Assembly (NCBI RefSeq): GCF_008639165.1
Contig: NZ_CP029197.1
Coordinates: 868,001 to 932,000, forward strand
Length of the DNA: 64,000 nucleotides
Origin: Streptomyces venezuelae ATCC 10712
Lineage (GTDB): Bacteria > Actinomycetota > Actinomycetes > Streptomycetales > Streptomycetaceae
Direction: 5' to 3'
The first letter of the stretch is position 1; each line of letters opens with the position of its first letter. Below are positions 53,231-60,917 of this stretch, in pieces. A model generated the notes under the pieces. The model was given only the letters and a program-made list of their open reading frames with translations. It made no database searches and was not told where the DNA came from. A program made the translations under genes and the position numbers.

Positions 53231-54094
53231 GTGACCAATCCCGCCGAGAGGCTCGTGGATCTGCTCGACCTGGAGCAGATCGAGGTCAACATCTTCCGTG
53301 GGCGGAGCCCGCAGGAGTCGCTGCAGCGGGTCTTCGGCGGGCAGGTCGCCGGGCAGGCGCTCGTCGCGGCCGGCCGCACCACCGAGGGCGACCGGCCGGT
53401 GCACTCGCTGCACGCCTACTTCCTGCGCCCGGGCCGGCCCGGGGTGCCGATCGTGTACCAGGTGGAGCGGGTGCGGGACGGGCGGTCCTTCACGACCCGC
53501 CGGGTCACGGCGGTGCAGGAGGGCCGGACGATCTTCAATCTGACGGCCTCCTTCCACAAGCCGGAGGAGGGCGCCTTCGAGCACCAGCTGCCGCCGAGGC
53601 ACCTGACGGACCCGGAGAGCCTGCCGAACCTGGCGGACGAGATCCGCGAGCACCTGGGCGCGCTGCCGGAGGCGCTGGAGCGGATGGCCCGCCGGCAGCC
53701 CTTCGACATCCGGTACGTCGACCGGCTGCGCTGGACCCCGGACGAGGTCAAGGGCGCGGACCCGCGCAGCGCGGTGTGGATGCGGGCCGTGGGGCCGCTG
53801 GGCGACGACCCGCTGATCCACACCTGCGCGCTGACGTACGCCTCGGACATGACGCTCCTGGACGCGGTCCGCATCCCGGTCGAGCCGCTGTGGGGCCCGC
53901 GGGGCTTCGACATGGCGTCGCTGGACCACGCGATGTGGTTCCACCGGCCGTTCCGGGCGGACGAGTGGTTCCTGTACGACCAGGAGTCCCCGATCGCGAC
54001 CGGCGGCCGGGGACTCGCCCGGGGCCGGATCTACGACCGTGAGGGGCAGCTCCTGGTGTCGGTGGTCCAGGAGGGCCTGTTCAGGAAGCTCTGA
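53231..54094 (+). CDS. tesB: Acyl-CoA thioesterase II
   Basis: A 287-residue double hot-dog protein: LLDLEQIEVNIFRGRSPQES, QRVFGGQVAGQALVAAGRT, VHSLHAYFLRPGRPGVPIVY, HTCALTYASDMTLLDAVRIP and DHAMWFHRPFRADEWFLYDQ are TesB hallmarks. It hydrolyses medium- and long-chain acyl-CoAs. Asp in YASDMTLLD, Thr and the Gln in VVQEGL match the Asp-Thr-Gln catalytic set. The GTG start has GAGGAGAGGG upstream. Confidence 0.95.
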   Translation: MTNPAERLVDLLDLEQIEVNIFRGRSPQESLQRVFGGQVAGQALVAAGRTTEGDRPVHSLHAYFLRPGRPGVPIVYQVERVRDGRSFTTRRVTAVQEGRTIFNLTASFHKPEEGAFEHQLPPRHLTDPESLPNLADEIREHLGALPEALERMARRQPFDIRYVDRLRWTPDEVKGADPRSAVWMRAVGPLGDDPLIHTCALTYASDMTLLDAVRIPVEPLWGPRGFDMASLDHAMWFHRPFRADEWFLYDQESPIATGGRGLARGRIYDREGQLLVSVVQEGLFRKL

Positions 54095-54145
54095 GCGGCC
54101 GGACGCCCGGCGCGGGCCGGGCCCGGCCGGGCCCGCGCCTGCCGC

Positions 54146-55216
54146 TCACTCGTACTCGGTGCCGCCCTTCCGCGTCAGGTAGGCCGGGCTGACCGCCTTG
54201 GCGATGGCCCGGCCGCCGGTGACCGGGCTGTACCGCTCGGTCGCCGGCCGGATCACGACGCCCTCGCGCAGATGGGTCTCCCGCCCGGAGACGGTCTCCC
54301 GGCCGCTCGCGTGGGCGAGCACCGTGTCCAGGTCGTACGGCCCCGAGTAGAGCCGGGGGACGAGCGGGACCTCGCCGGGCTCCAGGACCTCCGCCGGGTC
54401 CAGCCACTCCACCCGTCCGTCGATCTCGGCCGAGACGTCGAACAGCGCGTAGCCGACGGTCTCGGAGCGGGCGTCGGCGCCGTAGGCGAGATCCTGCACC
54501 CCGGAGCCGTACACCTCGCCGAAGAACCCGACCCGGCGGGCGCCGAGACGTTTCGCCAGCCGCTCGGCCACGGCGGCGAGGCCGTGCCCGTGGACGGCAC
54601 GCCAGTACAGGTTCCGCGGGTCCTCCTGGAGGGCCAGGCCCTTCGACCCGAAGCCCTTGGACGACACCTGGACGCGCCCCTCCTCGGCGAGGAAGGTCAT
54701 CAGACAGGCCGAGCCGTGGAGCTTCTCCGTCAGGACGACCGGCTCGCCGGGCTCGAAGATCCCCGGGTAGCGCTGGAGGTTCTCGATGTCGACCCACGGC
54801 AGCAGGTCAGGCGCGACCTCCACGTCGCCGCTCATCGTCGGCGGTATCGGCGGCACCCACTTGACGATGCCCAGCGTCTCGGCGAAGTCGGTCCCCGCGG
54901 CGGCGGCCGCCGCCAGGTCGACGTCCGCGAGCGCGCCGGGGCGGCAGACGATGCCCTGCGACAGCTCCCCGCGCAGCCGTACCGCCTTCACCCGGTCCGA
55001 CTTCCCGCCGGCGAGCCGCCCGGTCAGCCCGAGCTCGTCGACGAGTGCGACGGGCAGCACGGCCTGCTCCGGGATGTAGACGGCGGCGTCGCCGGTGCGG
55101 TACGCGCCCTTGGCGACGACGGCCCGGTACAGGCCGACCTGGGCCAGTTCCAGGGCATCGGCGTTGGGGTGGGGATGGACGGTCAGGACTTCGGCGGTGA
55201 CGCGCAGGGTCGACAT
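54146..55216 (-). CDS. ATP-dependent RNA ligase (DRB0094/Rnl5-like)
   Basis: A 356-residue nucleotidyltransferase. An N-terminal OB-like domain (residues 1-130) is followed by the ligase core: motif I EKLHGSA with Lys165 as adenylation site, motif III FFGEVYG (231-237), motif IV EGVVIRP (318-324) and motif V AIAKAVSPAYL with Lys340. The N-terminal OB domain is the layout of the Deinococcus DRB0094 RNA ligase rather than of T4 Rnl1 or DNA ligases. Such enzymes seal RNA nicks; the cellular role in actinomycetes is unknown. No kinase/phosphatase partner or RtcB is nearby. GGAG is 11 nt before the ATG. Confidence 0.85.
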   Translation of the reverse strand: MSTLRVTAEVLTVHPHPNADALELAQVGLYRAVVAKGAYRTGDAAVYIPEQAVLPVALVDELGLTGRLAGGKSDRVKAVRLRGELSQGIVCRPGALADVDLAAAAAAGTDFAETLGIVKWVPPIPPTMSGDVEVAPDLLPWVDIENLQRYPGIFEPGEPVVLTEKLHGSACLMTFLAEEGRVQVSSKGFGSKGLALQEDPRNLYWRAVHGHGLAAVAERLAKRLGARRVGFFGEVYGSGVQDLAYGADARSETVGYALFDVSAEIDGRVEWLDPAEVLEPGEVPLVPRLYSGPYDLDTVLAHASGRETVSGRETHLREGVVIRPATERYSPVTGGRAIAKAVSPAYLTRKGGTEYE

Positions 55217-55315
55217 GGTTCAGGACTCCGGATGCTCGGGTTTCGTTCTCATCGCGGCCCACCCTGCACGACGGGAATGCGCTGGGCGATCGATTTGCCC
55301 GCTGGTAGCGTCACC

Positions 55316-55331
55316 CGGTCCGGCCGGACCG
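55316..55331. repeat. 16-bp perfect palindrome after the DUF6011 gene
   Basis: CGGTCCGGCCGGACCG is self-complementary. It sits 2 bp beyond the DUF6011 stop (minus strand) and about 100 bp before the RNA ligase start, so it may end the DUF6011 transcript or mark an operator for the ligase gene. Confidence 0.4.
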
Positions 55332-55333
55332 CC

Positions 55334-55558
55334 CTACAGGGCCTGGTCGATGCCCGGAAGGGCGTCCTGGTCCACCTCGTGGCGCCGGGTGCGGATGTCG
55401 GGGGCCGGCGGATGGAGTTTGGCGTCGCAGGTGGGGCCGAGGCCCGTCCGGCGGGAGTCCGCGCCCGTCAGGGGGCGGCCGCAGAGACGGCAGTGCACCC
55501 GGCGCGGTCCGTCCCCGGACGCGGAATCGATCGAGATTGCCAGTAGTTCGTCTCCCAT
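55334..55558 (-). CDS. DUF6011 small zinc-ribbon-like protein
   Basis: A 74-residue protein with the compact pattern CRLCGRPLTGADSRRTGLGP followed by TCDAKL, that is C-x2-C, a conserved L, a SR-x2-G-x-GP turn and a third Cys; this is the DUF6011 signature. It probably binds zinc, though only three clear ligands are visible. ATG 55558 is chosen (GAGG about 11 nt upstream); ATG 55576 would add six residues. It is divergent from glutathione peroxidase and lies 117 bp upstream of the RNA ligase on the same strand. Confidence 0.75.
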   Translation of the reverse strand: MGDELLAISIDSASGDGPRRVHCRLCGRPLTGADSRRTGLGPTCDAKLHPPAPDIRTRRHEVDQDALPGIDQAL

Positions 55559-55594
55559 GTTGAGATCAAACCTCATTCCGACGAGGAGCTGTCC

Positions 55595-56077
55595 ATGAGC
55601 CTGTACGACATTCCGCTGAAGACCCTCACCGGCGAGCCGACCTCCCTCGCCGACTACCGGGACCGCGCGGTCCTGATCGTGAACGTCGCGTCCAAGTGCG
55701 GACTCACCCCGCAGTACGCGGGCCTGGAGAAGCTGCAGCAGGAGTACGGCGAGCGCGGCTTCACCGTGCTCGGCGTGCCCTGCAACCAGTTCGCCGGCCA
55801 GGAGCCCGGCAGCGCCGACGAGATCCAGACCTTCTGCTCGACGACGTACGGCGTCTCCTTCCCGCTCCTGGAGAAGACCGACGTCAACGGCGAGGCCCGT
55901 CACCCGCTCTACACCGAGCTGGTCCAGATCGCCGACGCCGAGGGCGAGGCGGGTGACGTGCAGTGGAACTTCGAGAAGTTCCTGATCGGCCGCGACGGCC
56001 GGGTCACCCGCTTCCGTCCCCGCACCGAGCCCGACGCCCCTGAGATCGTCTCCGCGATCGAGGCCCAGCTTGCCTGA
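55595..56077 (+). CDS. Glutathione-peroxidase-like thiol peroxidase
   Basis: A 160-residue thioredoxin-fold protein with the catalytic tetrad region: Cys35 (VASKCGLTPQY), Gln65/Asn in VPCNQFAGQEP and Trp124-Asn in WNFEKFL. Cys63 and Cys81 are additional; Cys81 (TFCSTTYG) fits the resolving cysteine of thioredoxin-dependent GPx enzymes. Actinomycetes lack glutathione, so the reductant is probably thioredoxin or mycothiol. GAGGAG is well placed before the ATG. The next gene overlaps its stop. Confidence 0.93.
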   Translation: MSLYDIPLKTLTGEPTSLADYRDRAVLIVNVASKCGLTPQYAGLEKLQQEYGERGFTVLGVPCNQFAGQEPGSADEIQTFCSTTYGVSFPLLEKTDVNGEARHPLYTELVQIADAEGEAGDVQWNFEKFLIGRDGRVTRFRPRTEPDAPEIVSAIEAQLA

Positions 56078-56852
56078 CCTGGCGGACGGCGCCGGGGTCG
56101 TCGAGCGGCTGCGGGCCGCCGGCTGCGTCTTCGCCGAGGAAGAGGCGGAGATGCTCCTCGCGAGCGCCGCCGGGCCCGCCGAGCTGGACCTGATGGTCGA
56201 GCGCCGGGCCTCCGGCCTGCCCCTGGAGCACGTGGTGGGCTGGGCCGGGTTCGCCGGGCTGCGCGTCGAGGTGGACGCCGGGGTGTTCGTCCCCCGGCGG
56301 CGTACGGAGTTCCTGATGGAGCACGCCGTGGAACTGGCCCGGCCGGGCGCCGTGTGCGTCGACCTGTGCTGCGGCTCCGGCGCCGCGGGAGCGGTCCTCC
56401 TCGACCGGGTCGAGGGCGCCGAGGTGCACGCCTCGGACATCGAGCCGGCCGCGGTGCGCTGCGCTCGCCGGAACGTCGAGCCGCGCGGCGGCCGGGTGTA
56501 CGAGGGCGACCTGTTCGCCCCGCTGCCGCCGGAGCTGCGGGGCCGCGTCGAGATCCTCGTCGCCAACGTGCCGTACGTCCCGACCGAGGACATCGGGCTG
56601 CTGCCGCCCGAGGCACGCGACCACGAACCGCTCGTCACCCTCGACGGCGGCCCGGACGGCCTCGACGTGCTGCGGCGGGTCGCCGCCGGGGCGCCCGAGT
56701 GGCTGGCGCCGGGCGGGCACCTGCTCGTGGAGACGAGCGAGCGGCAGGCCGGGCGGGCGTGCGAGGTAGCCGCCGCGGCCGGCCTCCGGGCGCGGATCGT
56801 GAGCTGCGAGGAGCGGTACGCCACGGTGCTCGTCGCCACCCGGCCGGTGTGA
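56070..56852 (+). CDS. HemK-like N5-glutamine methyltransferase (variant motif)
   Basis: A 260-residue class I SAM methyltransferase: LEHVVGWAGFAGLRVEVDAG, FVPRRRTEFLMEHAVE, SAM motif VDLCCGSGAAGAV (97-109), and post-II YEGDLFAPL. The catalytic motif, NPPY in PrmB/PrmC/HemK, reads NVPY (166-169). Streptomycetes have a separate prmC, so this is a paralogue of uncertain target. The TTG start at 56070 overlaps the glutathione peroxidase stop; its use is inferred. A hairpin follows the stop. Confidence 0.8.
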   Translation: MPDLADGAGVVERLRAAGCVFAEEEAEMLLASAAGPAELDLMVERRASGLPLEHVVGWAGFAGLRVEVDAGVFVPRRRTEFLMEHAVELARPGAVCVDLCCGSGAAGAVLLDRVEGAEVHASDIEPAAVRCARRNVEPRGGRVYEGDLFAPLPPELRGRVEILVANVPYVPTEDIGLLPPEARDHEPLVTLDGGPDGLDVLRRVAAGAPEWLAPGGHLLVETSERQAGRACEVAAAAGLRARIVSCEERYATVLVATRPV

Positions 56853-56883
56853 GGCGCGCGGGAGCCCCGTAGGGAGCCCGGCA

Positions 56884-56925
56884 GGGAGCCCCGTATCCCG
56901 TCCTGGACGGCGGTACGGGGCTCCC
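56884..56925. terminator. Bidirectional hairpin between the HemK-like and Mce-associated genes
   Basis: GGGAGCCCCGTA (56884-56895) and TACGGGGCTCCC (56914-56925) are perfect 12-bp arms. The loop contains a second stem, CCGTCC/GGACGG. The arm sequence also recurs as direct copies just upstream. It lies between convergent stops (56852 and 56964) and probably ends both transcripts. Confidence 0.8.
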
Positions 56926-56963
56926 GCCGCGTCACCGGCCGTCGACGGGCGGCCTCGCGCGGC

Positions 56964-57728
56964 TCAGCGGCCGAACGTGTCGATGTTCTCGACGAGCCAG
57001 CGCCCGTCGCGCCGCACGACGTCCACCGCGAACATCGCGCCCGCGTAGACCCCCTGGTCCTGAGCCTTCGGCTGCTTCCCCGCCTTTCCCGTCCCGGCCG
57101 TGCTCACACTGCTCTGGTCGGCGTAGACGAGCACCCGGGCGCGGTCGCCGTCGATCCGCTCGACCGCGCTGTCGGTGACCGTCGTGGTGATCACCGACTT
57201 CTGCTGGGCCGCGTTGGAGAGGACCCCGCCGAGGAGGGTGCGGTGCTGTTCGACCGCCTTGCCCGTGAGGAGCGTCTTCCCCGCCCGCTCGAAGGGGGCG
57301 GGGTCGGCGTGGTCGTACGAGAAGAGCGCGGCGACGGCCGCGGCCGTCTGGCCCTTGATCTCGCTCGTGCGGGCGGCATCGGTGAGGGCGGTGTTGCCGC
57401 GTGCGGGGTCGTCGCGGAGCTCTCCGGCCCTGCTGTACGCCAGGCCCGCGAAGCCGCCGAGCAGCAGGGTCAGCACGCAGAGCACCACGAGCGGCACGAG
57501 GGGCCGGGGCCGTGGAGCCGTCGCCGTCGCCCCCTCCTCGGTTTTCGCCGGCGGGGCCGGCCGGGTCCGTGGCCCCGGCTCGGTCAGGACGCCCACGGAG
57601 GTGCGGGCCCGGCCGGCGGCGGACGGCCGGGAGGCGGCGCCCTCGGACCCGGTGGAGCGCGGGGCCGGCGCCTCGGCGAGGGCCTGGCGGCGGCGCTGGC
57701 GGTTCAGGTGGTGGCGGGGCGTCGGCAT
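56964..57728 (-). CDS. Mce-associated membrane protein
   Basis: A 254-residue protein: a basic, Pro/Ala-rich cytoplasmic part (1-70), one membrane helix (about 75-97, LVPLVVLCVLTLLLGGFAGL) and an external domain with SEIKGQTAAAVAALFSYDHA, ARVLVYADQSSVS and RRDGRWLVENIDTFG. These are typical of Mce-associated (Mas/Mam-like) proteins encoded after mce genes. It is the last gene of the operon. It presumably helps assemble or stabilise the Mce lipid importer (family knowledge). Confidence 0.8.
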   Translation of the reverse strand: MPTPRHHLNRQRRRQALAEAPAPRSTGSEGAASRPSAAGRARTSVGVLTEPGPRTRPAPPAKTEEGATATAPRPRPLVPLVVLCVLTLLLGGFAGLAYSRAGELRDDPARGNTALTDAARTSEIKGQTAAAVAALFSYDHADPAPFERAGKTLLTGKAVEQHRTLLGGVLSNAAQQKSVITTTVTDSAVERIDGDRARVLVYADQSSVSTAGTGKAGKQPKAQDQGVYAGAMFAVDVVRRDGRWLVENIDTFGR

Positions 57729-57773
57729 CGTGCGTGTCCTTTCGGGTGCGGGGGCTGTCGGGGTCCGGCCCGG

Positions 57774-58316
57774 TCAGCCGGCCGCCGTACCGCCCACGGG
57801 GGCCTGCCCCAGAGCGCTGAGCTTCCACCCGCCGTCGGTACGGGTGAGTTCGCCCAGCATGCGGCTGTCCTTGTCCGAGCTCTTGCTGTCCGGCGTCGTG
57901 ACGGTGATGCGCAGGGCGACGAGCAGCCGGGCCCGGCCCGCCCGGTCGTCGAGCTCCGTGACGGCGCCGGACAGCACCCGGGCCGTGGTGACCGTCTTCG
58001 CCGTCTTCACCTGCCCGGTGAACTCCTCGCGGCCGTCGACGAGTTGCTTGTGGAGATCGCCGGTCGTGGACGACTCCCAGAGGTCGAGTCCCCGTTCCAC
58101 GCTCCGGTGGTCGAGCGTGTTGAGGTTCTGCACGGCCTGCTCCCCCGCCGCGAGCGCCTCGTCGCGCTGCACGGCGTAGGCGGCGGCGTCGTCGTGGGCG
58201 GCGGCGTACCAGTCGCGCCCGGCCCAGGCCGCGGAGGCGCCCGCGGCGAGGGTGAGCGCGAGGGCCACCGCCAGGGCCGGGCGGACGCCCGCCGGGGTGC
58301 GGACCGGGCGGTTCAT
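57774..58316 (-). CDS. Mce-associated protein with N-terminal membrane anchor
   Basis: A 180-residue protein with a signal-anchor (RPALAVALALTLAAGASAAW) and an external domain (EQAVQNLNTLDHRSVERGLD, VTELDDRAGRARLLVALRIT and GGWKLSALGQ). It resembles the gene at 59131 along its length, so the two are paralogues. ATG 58316 has GGGAG 4-5 nt upstream; it lies 26 bp after the gene at 58343 in the operon. Confidence 0.78.
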   Translation of the reverse strand: MNRPVRTPAGVRPALAVALALTLAAGASAAWAGRDWYAAAHDDAAAYAVQRDEALAAGEQAVQNLNTLDHRSVERGLDLWESSTTGDLHKQLVDGREEFTGQVKTAKTVTTARVLSGAVTELDDRAGRARLLVALRITVTTPDSKSSDKDSRMLGELTRTDGGWKLSALGQAPVGGTAAG

Positions 58317-58342
58317 GGGGTGCTCCCGTCTCCCGCGCATGC

Positions 58343-59134
58343 TCAGCGGGCCTTGATGTCGACGATCAGCCACCGGTCGCCCTGGAACTTCGCGGTGACG
58401 GTGAGCTGGGCCGCGGCGGTCGTGGCGGCCGCCTTGTCCCGGCGTGAGGTCTGGTCGAGGAACACGAGCAGGCGCGCGTCGTCCCCGTCGAGCTCGATCA
58501 CGCCGGTGCGCACGGCCTGGGTGGTGAGGGTGATGCGCTGCTCGACCAGGCTCGCGCGCACCTGTTCGAACAGGTCGTCGTACTGCCGGGCCGCCCGCCC
58601 GGCCAGCACGGTCCTGGCGGAACGCTCGGCGCCGTCGGTGCTGGTGGGCGTGTAGGAGAAGATCCGGGCGAGCCCTTCCCCGACATCGCCGCCGACGCGG
58701 GCGGTGGCCCCTTGGTCGGTGAGCGCGTGGTTGCGGGCCGAGGCGGTGGTACGGAGCTGGTGGGCCCCGTAGAAGAAGCCACTGCCGCCGAGCAGCAGAA
58801 CGACGACGGCACCGAGGAGCGCGACGCGGCGCGGGCCGCCGACGAGTTGCCGCAACGCCGGGCGGGCGGGGGCGGCGCGCCCGTCGTCACCGTAGGCGTC
58901 CTCGTCGGCTACGGTCGCCTCGGCGTCGGCGGGTGTCTCGACCGTCTCGGGCGCCTCAGGCGTCTCGGGGGCCTCAGGCGTCTCGGATGCCTCAGGCGTC
59001 TCGGGGGCCTCAGGCGTCTCGGGGGCCTCAGGCGTCTCGGGGGCCTCAGGCGTCTCGGATGCCTCAGGCGTCTCGGGGGCCTTCGGGGTCCGGCTCGGTC
59101 TCGTGGGTGCCCCGTGGCGTAGGAGGCGTGTCAT
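58343..59134 (-). CDS. Mce-associated membrane protein with ETPEA repeat region
   Basis: A 263-residue protein. The N-terminal 20-70 region is built from repeated ETPEAP/ETPEAS units encoded by an 18-bp minisatellite, then an acidic stretch, one helix (about 104-122) and an external domain (LARIFSYTPTSTDGAERSAR, DDARLLVFLDQTSR and GDRWLIVDIKA) related to the gene at 56964. The repeat part is probably disordered and cytoplasmic. It overlaps the gene at 59131 by 4 bp. Confidence 0.8.
   Translation of the reverse strand: MTRLLRHGAPTRPSRTPKAPETPEASETPEAPETPEAPETPEAPETPEASETPEAPETPEAPETVETPADAEATVADEDAYGDDGRAAPARPALRQLVGGPRRVALLGAVVVLLLGGSGFFYGAHQLRTTASARNHALTDQGATARVGGDVGEGLARIFSYTPTSTDGAERSARTVLAGRAARQYDDLFEQVRASLVEQRITLTTQAVRTGVIELDGDDARLLVFLDQTSRRDKAAATTAAAQLTVTAKFQGDRWLIVDIKAR
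58944..59083. repeat. 18-bp in-frame minisatellite
   Basis: About seven full 18-bp units (GTCTCGGGGGCCTCAGGC with GG/AT/GC variants) run head to tail, encoding Glu-Thr-Pro-Glu-Ala-Pro/Ser repeats on the minus strand. Unit length is a multiple of three, so copy-number changes keep the frame. Confidence 0.9.
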
Positions 59135-59646
59135 TCGTTCTTCTCCTCCTCTGCTCCGGTCACCGGGACCGCGCTCAGCGCGGCGACGCGCCAGGTGTTC
59201 TCGGCGGTGCGCGTCAGGACGGCCTCCAGGCGCTTGCGGTCGGTGCTCGGGGCGCCGCCGCCGCGCGGGGTGACGTCCACCCGGACGGTCGCGATGAGCT
59301 TCGCCGTACCCGCTCTGGTGTCGAGCGCGGTGAGCGCGGCCTCGGTGACGGTGGCGCGGGCCGAGGCGCCCACCGTGGGCTGGGTGCGCCCCAGTTCGGT
59401 CCTGAGCGGGCCGGTGGACGCCTCGCGCCAGGCCCGGATGCCCGTCTCGGCGTGCTCGCGGGTGGAGGCGTCGAGGGTGTTCAGGACGGTGAGGCGGTCC
59501 CGGCCCTGGGCGAGCGCGGTGTCCCGTGCGTGGCCGTAGGCGAGGGTCTCGTCGGTACGGGCCTGGGTGTAGGTCCACGCGCCGGTTCCGCAGAAGCCGA
59601 GCGCGACGACGAGCGCGGCGGCGCCGACGATCCGGCCGCGCCTCAT
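59131..59646 (-). CDS. Mce-associated protein with N-terminal anchor
   Basis: A 171-residue protein with a signal-anchor (GRIVGAAALVVALGFCGTGA) and a small external domain (RLTVLNTLDASTREHAETGI, DTRAGTAKLIATVRVDVTPR and NTWRVAALSAVPVTG). It is a paralogue of the gene at 57774. The start overlaps the stop of the upstream Mce gene by 4 bp (ATGA), and its own stop overlaps the next gene, so it is tightly coupled in the operon. Confidence 0.8.
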   Translation of the reverse strand: MRRGRIVGAAALVVALGFCGTGAWTYTQARTDETLAYGHARDTALAQGRDRLTVLNTLDASTREHAETGIRAWREASTGPLRTELGRTQPTVGASARATVTEAALTALDTRAGTAKLIATVRVDVTPRGGGAPSTDRKRLEAVLTRTAENTWRVAALSAVPVTGAEEEKNE

Positions 59647-60917
59647 CGCGTGCTCCCGGTGCCGAGGCCGAGCAGTCCGGCCATGTCGGTCGGTCCGCCG
59701 TTCTGGGCGGACAGGGCGAGCGCGCCGGGCAGCGCCTGCTGGGTGCCGCCGGTGCTCCGCGCGCTGCCCGAGGGCAGGGACCCGGGCTTGGCGGGGACGG
59801 GCACGGGCCCGCCCTTGGGCGCTTGCGCGGAGCCGCGTACGTTGACGCCGGCCGCCGCCGAACCCGTACAGGCGGCGCCGGTGTTGAGGGCGGGGGCCGT
59901 GCCCAGGTCGAGCCCGTTGCGGTAGCGGGTGGCGCCGTAGCCGGAGGTGCAGGGCAGCGGCTTGAAGAAGGTGACGGCCATGCCGAAGTTCACGCGGCCG
60001 CCGTCGACGGCGGTGGCTCCGGCGGAGACGGCCGCCGGGAACTTCACGAGCAGTTCCTCCGTGCCGCGCTGCCGGGTGACGGCGATCTCCGAGGTGGTGA
60101 GGAGGTTGGCGAGGACGACGCCGAGGCTGGGGTCGAGGTCCCGCAGCAGGCCGCTGACCTGGCCGGTCGCGTCGGGGGTGACGGCGAGGAGGCGGCGCAG
60201 GTCGCGGTCGGAGCCCTTGAGGGTGGCGGCGAGGTCGCGGGCGCCGGTGGCGAAGTCGCGGACGGCGCGGCTCTCGTCGGCCTGGGTGCGCAGGACGACC
60301 TCCCCGTCCTGGATGAGACGGGTGGTGACCGGCAGCGAGGTGTCGGCGGCCTGGACGAACCGGCTGCCGCTGTCGAGCAGGACCTGGAGGTCGTCGCCGT
60401 GTCCCTCGAAGGCCTTGCCGAGTTCGTCGACGACCGTGCGCAGGGACTCCAGCGGTACGGAGCTGGTGAGGTCGTTCATGCCGGCGAGCACGTCGGTGAC
60501 CGGTGCCGGTACCTGGGTGTCGGACTGTTCGATGCGGGCGCCGTCGGCGAGGAAGGGGCCGGCGTCGCTCTCGGGGCGCAGGTCGATGTACTGCTCGCCG
60601 ACGGCGGAGAGTCCGGCGACGACGGCCCGGGCGTCGGCGGGGATCGCGGGGGCCGACTTCTTGATGCGCAGTTCGGCCACGACGCCGTCGGCGGTCAGGT
60701 CGATGGCTCCGACGCGGCCCACGGAGACGCCCCGGTAGGTGACGTCGGAGTGGGTGAACAGGCCTCCGGTGCGGGCGAGATGGACCCGGACGGTGTAGTG
60801 GTCGGCGACGCCGGCGTACCGGCCGAGGTCGGCGTAGCGGACGCCGACGAAGCCGAGGACGAGGACGGCGATGACGAGGAACGCGAGGTTCTTCAGCCGT
60901 ACGGTGCGGGTGATCAC
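59643..60917 (-). CDS. mceF: Mce family protein, MceF-like
   Basis: A 424-residue protein with one N-terminal helix (LKNLAFLVIAVLVLGFVGVR) and an MCE domain: YTVRVHLARTGGLFTHSDVT, YRGVSVGRVGAIDLTADGVV and ADARAVVAGLSAVGEQYIDL. The opening resembles mycobacterial MceF. A helical tube-forming region and a Gly/Ala-rich tail follow. MCE proteins form hexameric tunnels that move lipids or sterols to YrbE permeases in the membrane. It is the last of the visible mce genes before the Mce-associated genes. Confidence 0.88.
   Translation of the reverse strand: MITRTVRLKNLAFLVIAVLVLGFVGVRYADLGRYAGVADHYTVRVHLARTGGLFTHSDVTYRGVSVGRVGAIDLTADGVVAELRIKKSAPAIPADARAVVAGLSAVGEQYIDLRPESDAGPFLADGARIEQSDTQVPAPVTDVLAGMNDLTSSVPLESLRTVVDELGKAFEGHGDDLQVLLDSGSRFVQAADTSLPVTTRLIQDGEVVLRTQADESRAVRDFATGARDLAATLKGSDRDLRRLLAVTPDATGQVSGLLRDLDPSLGVVLANLLTTSEIAVTRQRGTEELLVKFPAAVSAGATAVDGGRVNFGMAVTFFKPLPCTSGYGATRYRNGLDLGTAPALNTGAACTGSAAAGVNVRGSAQAPKGGPVPVPAKPGSLPSGSARSTGGTQQALPGALALSAQNGGPTDMAGLLGLGTGSTR

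Noticed and set aside
58944..59083. Possible CRISPR array
   Set aside because: Repeats are contiguous 18-bp units without spacers and lie in frame within a gene.
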